A stretch of DNA of 64,000 nucleotides from the NCBI GenBank assembly GCA_031771865.1, contig JASISA010000009.1, forward strand, positions 2,046,001-2,110,000. The letters run 5' to 3'. The stretch comes from Nothophaeocryptopus gaeumannii (lineage: Eukaryota; Ascomycota; Dothideomycetes; Mycosphaerellales; Mycosphaerellaceae). The notes beneath the pieces were generated by a model. That model was not told where the DNA came from and searched no databases. It saw nothing but the letters and a program-made list of their open reading frames with translations. This document shows positions 1 to 12,467 of the stretch, in pieces (positions within the stretch are counted from its first letter, which is position 1; each line of letters begins with the position of its first letter). The translations under genes and the position numbers were made by a program.

Positions 1-268
1 CGGACCTGAAGTGGAGAGCGACATCTTCATTGAGGGATGAAAGTGAGGAGCGAATGGGTGACACTTGCTTGAGAGCGGCGCAGCAGGGAAGGACAATTGG
101 GGCTGCAGAGGAGCGAGCAGGAGCGAGCAGCAATCTGAGTGAGATTGCTTGTTATCCGATGATTCTCATGCGTATGCTTATGCATGCGCGGAAGATCGAG
201 GAAGATCGCTGTCCGCCAAGCGAGCTGCACCCGCCACATTTCTGTCTACAGCTCTTCAGTTCTTTAAT

Positions 269-1501
269 CTATCCCGATACTGTCGAAAACTTGACATCCT
301 CTGGACTCATGCTGGTCATACGATACTTGCTGATGAAGTCGTCGCGGTTGATGTAACCACCGCACATCCTCCTCTTCCCGGTGAAAGAAGCTCGGCCGTG
401 AAGCACTCTCCAATTGTCGAAGAGCAATGTCTGGCCCGGTTGCAGTTGGAACCAGTACTGATTCGCGGCATCACTCAGAATCTTGTCGAGTTTGGCTGCA
501 GCACCATACCACTTCTCCACGCCGGTAAAGTCAGCTGCAATACCAGCACGGTCTGCATTGTTCCAGCGAACTTGGGTCAGGAAGCCGCCTTCAGGATCGT
601 GCGACAGAGTCGGGAATGCCTGAGATGGTTGTATGCTGATGCCTTCATTGCCCGAGGCATGGGCATAGACGCCTGTTTCGGAGAGCATGAGGTACGCTTC
701 GCGATCTTCGACGTAGAGTTGAAGAGCAGCACCGAAACCATCCACTAGGGAGCTCTCACCGCCAGATCCATCAGTGTGAGACAGCATGTGGAGTGCCTGA
801 ATTCCGGCTGGCTCGGTGAAGTAGGTATTGTCCGTATGCGGTTCGAGATGCTCGCTGGTGTATGCTGTGTCTTTCGATGACAGGTCCGATGTGAAGTCGT
901 AGAAAGCGCCGTAGTGTGTGTCACGAATTGGACCGATAGTCTTAAGAAAAGCCTCCGTTGCCTCTGGAGTGGCCGGCATATCCTCCACGATGCAGAATCC
1001 AAACCTCCGAACGTTTCCAAGCACATGCGCCATGCCAGGCTGGTTGAACACATCTCCGTATGACACGGCAGGCCGCGAAGAGGCTACGTCGGCGTTCCAT
1101 GTTGTGATGGGAGTGATGCCATAGCGGGTCTTGGTCATTCGATCACTTCTCCTATTCAGTAACAGTTGTGTTGCAAAGACGCTCCGATGGCCATCGCCGA
1201 CTGTACGCACAACATCAGCATGCAGAGTGAGGGAGGGAATGATTTTGCACCTACAGGTGATCGCGACTTCTTCGCTGCTGATCTCAATTTCCGAGATCTC
1301 CGTGTTCATATCGCCCTGAACCTGTCAATAGTATTGACCTGGGGAAGCGAAGAGTAACGGCGTACTTTGAGAACGTTGATCTGCCGTTGAGCCGTGTCTG
1401 TGTTTCGGCAATGAGCGCATGAGCAGTTGTCCCTGGCTCGTCAGACTCGGCGGAAAGAATGAGGCAGATAGCGCTTGCTCTACCTTAACCATTTTGAAGG
1501 T
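269..1501 (-). CDS. Trimethyllysine dioxygenase (TauD/TfdA family), 5' end unresolved
   Basis: Fe(II)/2-oxoglutarate dioxygenase resembling trimethyllysine hydroxylase, the first step of carnitine synthesis. The catalytic domain shows the iron-binding HTDNTYF segment, the LVDGF block, and a C-terminal FDNWRVLHGR block carrying the second iron histidine and the 2-oxoglutarate arginine region. The N-terminal zinc-type domain is split over small exons: a piece ending WLR (1484-1501), then DNCSCAHC...QRQ (1366-1432), then 1255-1321, then 269-1200. The introns are about 1433-1483, 1322-1365 (44 nt) and 1201-1254 (54 nt). Removing the last restores the family's DGH motif, although it has no stop and could be read through. 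The family's N-terminus should extend upstream of 1501, but I could not place the first exon or the ATG. The WLRDNC-type motif and the CxxC-like cysteines support trimethyllysine dioxygenase over plain TauD. Gamma-butyrobetaine dioxygenase is the main alternative. Confidence 0.82.
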
Positions 1502-2599
1502 CTGCGAGAAGTCAGCATCCACAGATGCAAGCGAATTAAGCTCTCCATACACTCTGGTTGATCTATTCTCGCCTTCATCATATAGCTTAAGATCTCCACC
1601 TTCGAAGCGTAATGATAGCGAAGTCGGACGGGTGTCTGCATCGAGACGGGGTACGGGATGCTAAACCGACATGTGAGGAAGACATTGGAAGTATGCAGAC
1701 AGCATAACATACGTAGAGAGCGCTAAAGTTCAAGAAGTGGTCAGGCTTGGCATGTGCCTGGAAAGCCTTGGGCGAGCCTCCAGTACGGTCAAAAGGTTCG
1801 TCTTGACCGAGTCTACCGGAAAGAGAAGAGGAAGCTTGCAAGGTACGAGCGGACGAAGTGAGGCGGCGTATCGTCCGTACTTCCTGCAGACATATGTTCG
1901 AATGCCGACCTCTTCTGCTCTGTCGGCCGATCTCGCCGCCGAGGCGTCTATGAAACAGTTAGAATGCATGCATGGGGAGTCGATGAGGGAAAAACATACC
2001 TGTGTAAAGCGCGCGCGGCTGACATGGAGGGCGAAAGGATGGTTATCTATTCAAAGGGCATCATGCCAGGATCATGGAAATGCAGTCTGTTGAGGGAAGC
2101 GGAACTGATGTGGCAGCATGTGCGTCTACAGCAGCACAGGGGAGGAGCAAAGGGCCGCTGACTCAGCCTCTGTTTTGCGTGCCTAAACTCGTGGCAGGGG
2201 ATAATTCGTGGCAAGCGAGATTGGAAGAGCGCGTTCTTGCGCGTTTCTACTATGCTCCCTCTCTCTGTCATCAACAACTACTCAACATCTCCGTACTGGA
2301 CTCTCATAGTGTGGTTTTCGAGCTCCGATACCCAGCCAGACACCGCAAGATGACTATACTGTGTCAAAATCGCCCGTCTGGGCACCATAGCGCCGCAGAT
2401 AGGACGCACACCCTCACGTTCACTATCTCGTATCTAATGCGGGATGAAGGCAACCATTGGCCGAGGTGGCAGACGACAGCGTCACTCGACCGACACTAGG
2501 AAACCGGCCGCATGATATATCTGAAGCGGAAGTACGAGTCTACATCTTCAACGCTGCTAGCTATTGAGGTTGCGAACCAACCCTTCAGACGACTTACCA
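1502..2599. other. Intergenic region with no supported gene
   Basis: It probably contains the missing first exon and promoter of the minus-strand dioxygenase. A perfect TGACTCA heptamer (AP-1/CPC1-type core) lies at 2159-2165. The open frames here show no family motif and no coding-like continuity. Confidence 0.5.
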
Positions 2600-3321
2600 A
2601 TGACTGCCAACAACGTGGCGTTGCCTAGGCCCCATGCAAGGCGAGTTCGTCACCTTGACCGAACTTACCCCAGAAGATGCTCCTCAGCTCTGGCGCAACA
2701 TTGACATGCCCGCGTCAAGCTATCTGTGGCATCTCTTCCCCATCGACCCTCCTCACAACCCCGGCGAACTCTGGGACCAGTCGAAGTCCGCTCACAAGTC
2801 CATCACCTATGTCATTCGAGCCGACCCTGCCTATCTCAATCATATGGGTAGCCATACTTCAACTACTCATCCGCAGCACTTCGAGATCCTCGGCGTGATT
2901 GCATATTGTCAAATCGACCCCAAGCACCGAGCCCTTGACGTAGGCACTGTTCTCTGCGGCCCTTCTTCTTCAAAAGACAGCAGCTGCAACGGAAGCTCCT
3001 TATCTCCTGCTTCGTCACGTCTTCGACGAGCAGGGCACCTCGGCAGAACCACTCTTTCGCCGCGTAATGCAGAGGTGTAACGCTCGCAATTTGGCCTCTC
3101 ACAGGGCCGCGGTCAGACTTGGCTTCATCTACCAAGAGACGCTACGCAAGCATCGGCGGGTGAAAGGCTCGTGGATCAGCACCGACTGGCTGACTATTGT
3201 CGAAGACGAATGGCCTGCTGTGAAGGCAGCTCTAGGAGCATGGCTGGATTCAGCAAATTTCGATGGACAAGGAAGACAGCTCAAGACTCTGATGGACTTA
3301 CGAACTGCAAAAACCATCTGA
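2600..3321 (+). pseudogene. GNAT acetyltransferase (RimJ/RimL-like), frameshifted
   Basis: A GNAT-fold N-acetyltransferase of the type that precedes a GFxxQExLRxHxxxKG tail. The first frame (from ATG 2634) carries the N-terminal half, TLTPED-like through GTVLCGPS near 2970. The remainder, TAAATEAPYLLLRHVFDEQG then NLASHRAAVRLGF, is in a frame shifted by one base and ends at 3321. The switch lies in the repetitive stretch around 2961-2976, where one T appears to be extra. No GT-AG intron of workable size spans it. A second frame difference may exist at the 5' end: ATG 2600 opens a PRPHA-like leader in another frame that would fit the family N-terminus. Either this is a decaying gene or the sequence has indel errors. 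The fold assignment is firm; the substrate is unknown. Confidence 0.6.
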
Positions 3322-3764
3322 GTTCCTCTGCAGAGAACAAGCCAGTGCAGCCAGAAGCCTAGGGCTTAAACCGTGAGCGGAGAGAATATCACCAGCTCTG
3401 CTGCTCTGTCTGTCTGCTCACATGTTCTAATCTGACGCCTGCTGAGGAGCTTCTCAGTATTGAGCAGGAAGTGCATCCCTGGTTGATGCGAGTCTCGCTG
3501 ACCTCGAAACCCCCCTCCGCAATCCCCGCAAAGATGCCGGTGCGGCGCTATTGGGAGCTTACAGCGGCAGGATTGCTGAAATCGCAACAAATCTGGGAAA
3601 ACAATCAATCTTGCTCACATGCCAGATGCAGACTGCCCAAGTTTGTCAGCATCAGGCCTTCAGCTCTACTGACCGGCCCGGTGCTCTCAGATTGTTTCGC
3701 AGATTAAAAGAGGTGGCAGTTGAAGTGAACAGCGTTTTCTCGCCATTCAATAGCTTCTTCCAGA

Positions 3765-4505
3765 ATGGAAACTACGCAACAGAACGTGGTCTTTGATGTC
3801 GTCGGCACGCTTGTGGGATACGAGAAGATGTTCGACACCATCGATACGCGCCTCGGTGATCGACTCCGAACTGAAGGCATCAAGCCGTCGCTCCTCGGTC
3901 AGCTCTGGATTGAAATGGCGGAAAGAGAGTATACCTATCTGAGCATGAGTGGGAGGTACGTGGGATTCTCTTCCCTAGTGGAAGCGCTCTTCTGGCGTGC
4001 TCTCTTCAAAGCTGGAATCGAGGATCCAAAATCTTTTGCGGACGTTGATGATCTTCATCACATCATCACAGAAGGATATCGAAAGCTTGAGCTACGACCA
4101 GGTGCGCGCGAATGTATTCAAATCCTGCGGGATGCTGGCTTCACCGTCTGGGCATTGACTGCAGCCGACAAGTCCGGTGTTGCGGCATATTTTGCCAACG
4201 CCGGAATCGACTTTGCTGCCGAAAATCTTTATTCCTGCGACAGCTCAAGCGTAGGCAAGCCGGCCCTAGATGCCTACAAACCCCTGCTGCAGGAGCTCAG
4301 TTCTGGAGATCGAAACCGACCCTGGTTTGCGGCAGCTCACAGTTGGGATACTTCTGCAGCTAGTCGGGTGGGTTTCAGAGGAGCATACTGTTCGGTATTT
4401 GAAAAAGATCCACTTCTTGACGTCTTTGGCGATATGGAAGTGATCACCTCGAGTCTTCCCGAGATGGCCGCAGAAATCGTAGCTGCTTCACGCGAGTGCG
4501 ATTGA
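3765..4505 (+). CDS. HAD-superfamily type II haloacid dehalogenase-like hydrolase
   Basis: 246 residues, intronless. Motif I is FDVVGTL with D11 as the predicted nucleophile. Motif II is ALTAAD near residue 130, motif III is the lysine of VGKP near residue 163, and motif IV is AHSWDT near residue 193. The order and spacing fit the L-2-haloacid dehalogenase branch (type II, with an alpha-helical cap between motifs I and II). The length is slightly above the roughly 220-230 residues usual for the bacterial enzymes and typical of fungal homologues. True haloacid substrates are unproven for most fungal members, so a general small-molecule phosphatase or dehalogenase activity is all that can be inferred. 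It lies downstream of the disrupted acetyltransferase, on the same strand, with no evident functional link. Confidence 0.85.
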   Translation: METTQQNVVFDVVGTLVGYEKMFDTIDTRLGDRLRTEGIKPSLLGQLWIEMAEREYTYLSMSGRYVGFSSLVEALFWRALFKAGIEDPKSFADVDDLHHIITEGYRKLELRPGARECIQILRDAGFTVWALTAADKSGVAAYFANAGIDFAAENLYSCDSSSVGKPALDAYKPLLQELSSGDRNRPWFAAAHSWDTSAASRVGFRGAYCSVFEKDPLLDVFGDMEVITSSLPEMAAEIVAASRECD

Positions 4506-6124
4506 ATATGCATCTTCGGCAGTCTATGTGAGCTATGACCTTCATCATTTCAACTGATGGCATCGGAGATACCCATTCTCGGCAGAGATTTGTGCATACT
4601 TTCACGTTTTCCCTGCTACTCATCCTGCGACCCGATGTGCCAGATGATACAAAAGGTGTCACCAAACCGTGCGCAGTTTTGACGTATTTCGCCCTACTCC
4701 GAATCCTATCTGGCTGCGTGTACAGTAGAAGCCGATGCAAAGGCCCCGGCTCCGGGGATGGCTGGTAACTACAGTTCGCAGCGAAAATGCTTCGAGACGC
4801 CAAAATGCAGGCCTTGCAGCAGTGTTAATAGCTACCATTGAAGGGTGCACAGAATGACAGCACGACCCCTCCTTCACCCGTTTGCAGTACTAATAAGGAT
4901 TGTGCATTCGTCCAGGACCCTAGCTCCGATCTTGAATAAACAATCAACAGCTGCAGCGACTGGCGCAGTGCCACTAGCACGTTCGATCGAAATTAGATCC
5001 ATCCTCGCCGATTGTGACGATGGCACTATCGGACAATATTGCTCTGCTGTCGAGCCTTTAGCGTGCTCGGCACGGTACATGGCGTCCGGCGGGAGCGAAG
5101 GCTGAGCGCCACAGTTTTCGGGAGGACTGAGGCGAAACCCGGCCGTTTGAATGCCAGATTCTTCAAGATCCAGAACTTCCACGAAAGCACAGATATCCTC
5201 ATTCTGCTTCAGTGAGGGCAGAATGTCACGACGAGCTGTGGGATGCGGTATGATGCGAAGACGTCGCGCGGTTGAAGAAGAGCTATAGCTTCAGGCATGC
5301 GACTCCACTCCCAAGGAACAGACTACTGCAACCGTGTGCTTTCTCCTTTGGGTAAGTATGCATCACTGCCAGCTGTACTTGCGCAACATGTCGCAACCAG
5401 GCCACTGGGTCGGCTGCAAGGGCGAACCGGCCCGCTGAGCCCAGCAAGCCTTCAAGTCGAAGGCCACGACAACATCTCCTCTCCACCGCTCGCTACCAGC
5501 CTCTCACAGACGGTGTTTACCACTTTGAGGTGTGTGTAGGGTACATACTCGGCAACGACTGCTCTCAATCAGACCTGTCAAACTCAATCTCATCTCGGCT
5601 CGCGCAAGTAGTCTCCAAACAGCCAGCATAGTCCACTGTAATGGTCGGATCGAGTCTACCTCGAAGCCACAGTCCCATTGAGCTGTCTCGAGACGTACAG
5701 CAGTGAGCTCGGAGACTGCTCCATTGGATGGACATCACCGATTGACGCAGGCCATGAACGAACAATGAGCTGTGCGACTTGGGCAGTTCCACCTCCAATG
5801 CATAGGGGAAAAGATGTTCTTCTCAACAGGCGGTTTGTTAAACCCACCCTTCCCGCGTAGCTGCGTCTGCGTCAACCTATGACACTTGGCTCTAGTGGAA
5901 AGTCGTCATTGGGCTTTTGGAAGCACGTAGAGCAGATATTTTGCTGGTGTTGCTCGACAAACCTTTCCGGACTCCTCGACGAAGCTCCTCAACAACCGAC
6001 AGAGCATACTCCACGTTCTCAAACCTCCTCAACATCTACACAGATTGTAACATACACTACTTTGTTAATCGACCGAACCTTCACCTATCCTCTCCATTCG
6101 TCTGCACCCTCGAAGAGATACACT
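4506..6124. other. Long intergenic region upstream of the STAND NTPase
   Basis: No reading frame here carries a recognisable domain or a convincing start and splice structure. The last 150 bases are CT-rich, with repeated short pyrimidine runs before ATG 6125, as is usual for a fungal promoter and 5' leader. An open frame on the minus strand (4874-5182) shows no supporting signal. Confidence 0.5.
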
Positions 6125-9100
6125 ATGAATGGCATCAAGAGCCCTCGATTGTCCAATGGTCATGCCAATGGCTACTTCTCTCCTCCTGACTCCCCGGCTA
6201 CTCGCTTCGGCGGATCAGTCAAGAGCAGCAGGAGGATCACCTCAACCAATTTCTCCATGTCGAGCAGCAGCCACAAATCGACTATCGTTCGAGATACCGC
6301 ATACTCATTAAAGCGTAAGAGCGCTTCTGAGCTTGGAGCTGGCATCTCAGATACCGCCGACAATGTCAGCTTCCTCAACTTCGTGGAGTGGATCCGCGCA
6401 GAGCGCCTCCAGACCCTGCCTCACAAGGGCTCGAAAGTAAGTGCAACTGTGAGGTCAATGACGATAGAAGCTGATCTGGATCGCCTTTATTAGTGGGACA
6501 CAGTCCTCATCAGAGCATTGTACTTTGTAGAGCGTCTGCATGGCTTTGAGACCGCTCTCAAGGCCCACGCCTCAGACACCGAGCAAGCTGCTCAACTTGG
6601 CTACGGCCACGCTAAGCTCTTACTGGAGGTAAGCATGAGACTTCTTTGAGGGCGGTAGAGCGACAACTGACAACTCTCAGCTTGGACACGAGAACTCCGA
6701 AGCGCTTGATCGCGCCTTCAGCTTCCTGTACAGGTGTTCATCCGCTGTCACGAGCTTGTTGGCTCGGTCTGAAGTTTTGTCCTTCACGACAGAGATCTAT
6801 CAGAGCCTTTGCCTGATGTACACTGATCTTCTTACTCTTGTCATCGACATCTCGCTCCGATTCTATAAGACTGTCCACGGCAGCAGTGGACACTTTGCGA
6901 GTCTCGATCTGCATCACGAGTTTGGCGACATCATCACAACCTTCCGTCAGCGCCACGAAGACGTCACCCGCGCGATCTGGAAGGATCAAATCGAGAGCAG
7001 TGGAGCCAGCGATGTCCATACCGATGTTGATACTATTAGTCGGTGGCTCGCTCCTCAGGACCGGATCCTAGCCAGCCTCGCTCTGGATCATACACTCATC
7101 GCTGACGAAGCAATCGAATTTACTTGCGTCTGGTTCTTCGACGAGCTGGCCAAATTTGTCAAGAGCAGTGATCAGTCTTTGCTTGTCAATGCTCCGGCTG
7201 GATCGGGGAAAACGACACTTGCAGCTTCAATTACAGAGCGACTTCAACGCACCGTCGCGAAGAAGACTTACGTTCCGCTATTCTGCTCTGTTGGTGCGGT
7301 TCCATCGCAAGCTACTTCTCTGAATGTGGTGAAGTCTTTGCTGCACCAATTGCTGGCCGTACGCGTGGGCAACATGGGCCTCTATCACGCTGCAGTCCAG
7401 GCTTATGAGCGAGCGCATTTCACCTCCGATCCCACCAAGTACGAGGATCTACTCTGGAATGCTCTCGAAATAGCACTGCGTTCGCCTCTGGCTAACGGCC
7501 ATGACACTGTCCTCGTCGTCGAGGGTATTGACGAGGTCATTGGTGGTCACTCCGCGGGCCAAGGTCTGCTCCAGCGTCTTGTCCACGCGACAGCTCAAGG
7601 CAAAGGCGTCAAGTTGGTTGCGCTGGCGGAGAACCTTCAGCTTCCTACCAGCGCCAAGGGCATCACACGCAAGATCACCAAAGGTGATGTGAGCAGCGAT
7701 ATTCATGAGATCGTCTTGAAGAGTCTTGCGCATTCTCCGCACTTTCGCACAAAGAGTGGCAGAAACCAGGAGACTGACGTCGGCCGCGTCTTGGAGGTTG
7801 CAGACGGATCATTCCTCTGGGCTTCTCTCACTTGCGAGGTCCTGCGGCTCGAGAAATCGTCCGAGGAGTTCACAAAGGCCATCAACAACCTGCACAGTCC
7901 GAAGCTATCGATCGACGACCTCGTCCATATCTTGATCACCCGCCTCCAGCCGACGAACGAGGCTAAGCACCTACTGGGACTGCTCTCCTCCTCAGCCCGT
8001 CCTTTCACCTATCACGAGATCGAGAATCTCTTCGCCGTGAACCCCCAGACAGGCACCCGACATGACCACCAGGTCAATGTGCATCACCTTGTTCACACTC
8101 TTGCGCCTCTCCTCACTGCGCAAGAAGATATCGTCAGATTGCGCCACCCACTGGTCCAGACCGCGGTGAAGAACTTGCTGAAGTCTGGTAAAGTCACCTC
8201 TACCATCAAGGATCAGCCAATGGACCTCCTACTTCGCATTCTCGCCTATGCTCGTGTCTCTCTTCCCGACAAGGGCGAGCCTACCCTCGATGACGCGGAT
8301 CGTAGCCCAGTCGACAGCTACTTCAAGAGGTATACCCTTCTTGAGTACGTCATTCGATACTGGACTTGGCACTTGCAGCAGACTGTTGTCGTGCCAGGCA
8401 AGCAGATCCAGCTCCAAGTAACACCCGAGATGAGAAAGGTCTTCCCGGAGAGCACCATGATGCCAACCCTTGAGTGGCTTTGCTGGGATGATCAATTTCC
8501 TGGTGCTCAAGAGGTTGAGCTCCATGACATGGTCGCTCGCCTGCGTAGCCACGTTCTGACAGAGAAGCATCCTTCTGTCCTTCAGTCCTACATCAATACC
8601 GCCAGTTACTACGAGATCATGGAAGATTGGCCGAGAGCTGCGACTTTCTATTATTCGATCTCTACAATTGGCCGATCAATCTTCAGCGTATCCCACCCGA
8701 TCGTGGTGGAGAGTGCTGTCCGCTACCTACGCTTCACCGACGACCATGTCTCTACCACGAGGACCGAGGTTGTCACTCACCGAGAGCAGATTCTAATCCT
8801 GCTCATCTCGGCCTACGAGCGCCAATTTGGCATGCACGCGGACATTGTTGTCCAGACTCGCCAACGCTTGATCGAGCTCTACAAACATATCAAAGAGCAC
8901 GAACGCGCAGAGGAGCATGTCAAGATCATACACGGGCACGTCGAAGGTGGTCATGGACACGAACAAGGACCACGAGGTCAAGGCACAGACAAACATCTGC
9001 ACGTCACGCTGGGCAAGAGAAAGGATACCGGTGGCCTCAAAGGCTACGAAGGGGGCATCTTCATCGACGAAGAGGAAGAGGAGGACCACACCGATGTCAC

Positions 9101-12100
9101 CGACCTTGCTCACGTCGATGTCTTACTCAAGGAGATTGAAGGCTATGTCTCCAAGCAGGATCACTACCATGCCGAACAGGCGTACATCGACCTCTGGCAG
9201 CGTCTCTCTCTTGCGTGCCGCACGAATCGCTCGGTAGATCTCCACTCCAAGAAGATCCAGATCGTGCGAGCGTACGCCAGCTACCTCGAAACCCAGAAGA
9301 GACGCACAGAAGCTGTCAGCATGGTGACCTCCATGTCAAGAGAGTACGAGCACCATGAGCTTGCATACTCTGAGACTATTGTCTCGCAACTCACCCAGTC
9401 TGCCCGCTTCCTGAAGACCGTTGGCGAATACAGCGCTGCTCTCGCCATCTTCAAGCATGCTTCCTCGTTCTACCGCAGCACTCGCCAAGAGGAGTCGCGA
9501 TCCTTGACCGAGATTGAGGAAGAGATGACCGTCATCTCGGAGCAAGCTCTGAGCAAGGCGACCAAAGAGACTAGCAGTACTGCCACGGCTTCCACCTCAT
9601 CGTCTTCTCGTTATGAGATGTTCCAGCTTCTCATCAGCAACAAGAAGAAGTCGATTGACAGCAGCACGATAACACTGGCGCAAACCCTGGTCAGTCAATA
9701 CGTTGAGCAGAAGCAATGGTCTCAGGCGATCTCTGTCATCCATGCTACGCTGGAGAGGACCTGGAGCTCCTTCCTATCGAAGTCGGTCCACGAGGTTGTT
9801 CTTACGTCGACCTACCAGAAGGAGTCAATCGAGTTGGTGGAAAGGCTGGCCAGCATCTACATCCACCAAAGACAATTTGAGAGGGCTGAGGATGTCTATG
9901 TCCGGCTCTTCCGTGCGTCATTGACTGCGACCAAGGATTTGACTTTGCTGGAGAAGGCCAAGACGCTGTTGATTGGATTCTACACTCAGCGTGGACATTC
10001 GGGCAAGGTGATCTCAACCTACCAAGAACTCCTTGCCGTGTATCGCCGCGTGCTCGGACCTAGCCACGAGACGACCATCGCAGTGCTGTACGAGCTTGGC
10101 TCTCGATGCCGCCACCACGCCCGCAGCCATCCATACTGGGTTGAGTACTATCAGAACATCTGCTCTGCCCTCAACAAGGACAGCACGACCTGTTACGTCA
10201 AGGCATTTGATGCTGCTCTCATCGTCGCGGAATCCTATTGGGAGGAGCGTCGATACAGCGATGCTGTTACTGCGTATTCTGTCATCTGGACCACCTTCGT
10301 CCAGAAGCACAAAGAATTTACCCAGTTCAAGCAAGAGACTTTCGTGCGCAGCTTGTATGAGCGCTACTTCCAGAGTCTCGAGGAGACTAACTCTGGGTTT
10401 GAAGTCCTGCACACTGTCACATCGCAGTACCGAGAGACTACGAAGGCAGCCTTTGGTGCGAGTTCTTCTCTGTACTTGGAAGCAACTGTCGCTCTCGCCC
10501 GGGTGTCGGAGCAGAGCGAGGCGCACATGGAACAGTCGCTGGCTCTGCTTGAGGAGGCATCCTCTCACGCCTCCAAGTCGTCGTCGACCTCGACCTCCAG
10601 GTCTATCGATCAGTCTGAGCTTCAGCAGTCACTCACTAGGCTGTACAAGAAGAGGATCTTCCACTCCACCCAGTCTTCAGCCAGCTCAGAGACGCTCTCG
10701 CGAGCCATCGGGGTCTACTCGCAGCAGTTGTCTGAATCTCGAAGCAAGTACTCCTACTCGCACGAAGAGACATTGAACAGCCTCCGCGAGCTCTCGATGC
10801 TCCACGTGCGCCAGAGCAAGAAAGAACTTGCTGTCAAGGAGCTCACCACTGCCGCTGTGGAGATTGTGAAGACCGAAACGTCTTCGCAGAAACTGCACGA
10901 ATCCGCTATTTCTATCGTGCAGAGCTTCCAGGCAGCCAGCCTTGTTCAGGAGTGCACTCAGCTTGTCGAGGAGCTGCACTACCAATTGGTCGTCCGCGAG
11001 AAGCGCTCCAACTCATCGTTCAGTGTGATAGAGTCCAGCCATGCTGCTCTTTTCTTCTTGGCCACGATGGAGTACCACCTTCGCAAGGATCTCTCACTCA
11101 CAATGTCCGAGATCATGGCTAGCATTAGTGCTCAGTCAGTCATGTTCGCCAACTACAAGCAATTGATCAAGAACGAGGCTTCATTGGAGAAGGTGTTGCT
11201 GGCTGCTGCGCCTTTGCGACATCTGCTTCAGTACTGGAACAGAACCATTCTAGTGACTTTGGTAGAGCACAAGGTTGTCGAGCTTTTTGTCCATCGCGAT
11301 GTTGCCAACCTGAAGTTGTTGAGCAAGGACTCGCCTCGCTACTTCATCGTCGGTATCCTCGACCGCATTGGCAACCGGAAGTGCACTGACTTCACGCGCG
11401 CCGTGATTGTTGCATCAAACCGCACTCTCAAGACTTTGATCGACCGTGGCGAGTTCCAGGCTGCTCACGACGTTGCTGAAATCACCTTCGCGTATGCTCA
11501 GCACCGCAATGGGTACCGTGGCCCACGCGGAATCAGCTATGGCTTTGAGCTCGCTTCCTACCTCGATGGCCGTGGTGAGAACAAATGTCCAGATCCTCAG
11601 CTCCGTAAGAAGCTGCTGGACCTCTCCAGCAAGATTGTCAAAGAGATCCTCAAGATCTGTCGCGAGCAGAAGATCAACCTTGCTCAAGTCTCGATTCAAG
11701 AGCTCAACGAGCTTATCGCTTTGCTTGGAGAGCAACAAGACTACGAGACTCTGGAGCATCTGCTCAACGACCTCTGGAATACACGTGAAGCCCAGAAGAG
11801 CTGGCCATCCGAAGTGTTGCTCAACCTTGGTCGCCATCTTATCTGCTCTCGCTACCTCGCCGGTCGCTCGATCAAAGCTCTCCGTCTGTGCGAGGATATC
11901 GCCTACAATCTGCGTCGTGTCCATGGTGTCTACCACCCAGCGACTTTGGAAATGTACGGCTTGCTTGCCGAGCTCTACACTGCCACTGGCTTGCAATACC
12001 AGCGTGAAGCTGCAAGCGACAAGTCCGCCGGCGTCTCAGCCACCGAGAACTTCAAGAAAGCTATCCTCGTCCATGAGGATATCCTCCGCTGGCAACTGTC

Positions 12101-12467
12101 GGATGACATCGACGGTGATGACGACGATGATGACACTGCCGCTTCCATCCTCGCCGAGCATGGCGTGCAAGTCGACGGCGAGAAGAATGACCACCCCAAC
12201 GGCATCGACGAAGCCAGCCAGGGCGAGCTTGTCAAGAAGCACTTGCGTCTATTGGAGCTGGCATACCAGCGTTTGGGCTCGTGGCCCAAGGACTATGCTG
12301 CGTATGAGAGGCTCAATGCGGAGCTGTTCAAGAGCTTCCCGGGTCAGTTGAAGGGCGCTGATGGCGTGGAGAAGTGGCAGACGAAGGGTTTCGGTGCTGG
12401 AAAGGCGGAGAGTCAGGAGGGTGTGTTCAGTGGGAACACGAGCTGGGAGCTTTTGTCGGCGGCATAA
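6125..12467 (+). CDS. Giant STAND/NACHT-like P-loop NTPase with long helical-repeat (TPR-like) C-terminus
   Basis: Three exons (6125-6436, 6494-6628, 6681-12467) give 2077 residues. Both introns (57 and 52 nt, GTAAGT/GTAAGC) are phase 0. Residues 1-100 are Ser-rich and low complexity. Residues about 100-290 form an all-helical region like the N-terminal domains of fungal NLR proteins. The P-loop is APAGSGKTT at residues 320-328, and a Walker B-like VVEGIDEV follows near 427. A winged-helix-like part and then about 1300 residues of amphipathic helices in TPR/SEL1-like spacing run to the end. Ser/Thr-rich linkers occur near 1118, with an Asp-rich run near 1960 (12108-12140). The architecture (helical N-terminus, NTPase, repeats) is that of a signal-transducing STAND ATPase. 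The exact N-terminal family was not identified. No catalytic effector domain is visible, so the partner or output is unknown. Confidence is high for a real gene and moderate for the NLR-like role. Confidence 0.85.

Noticed and set aside
149..748. Plus-strand open frame of 199 codons at the left edge
   Set aside because: It mirrors the dioxygenase coding exon; no motif, and the opposite strand is clearly coding.
4874..5182. Minus-strand 102-codon frame
   Set aside because: No homology feel, no splice context, and an isolated position in a promoter-like region.
11446..12351. Plus-strand frame of 301 codons inside the STAND gene
   Set aside because: Alternative frame of a coding exon with Ser/Thr/Arg bias; the main frame has family structure.
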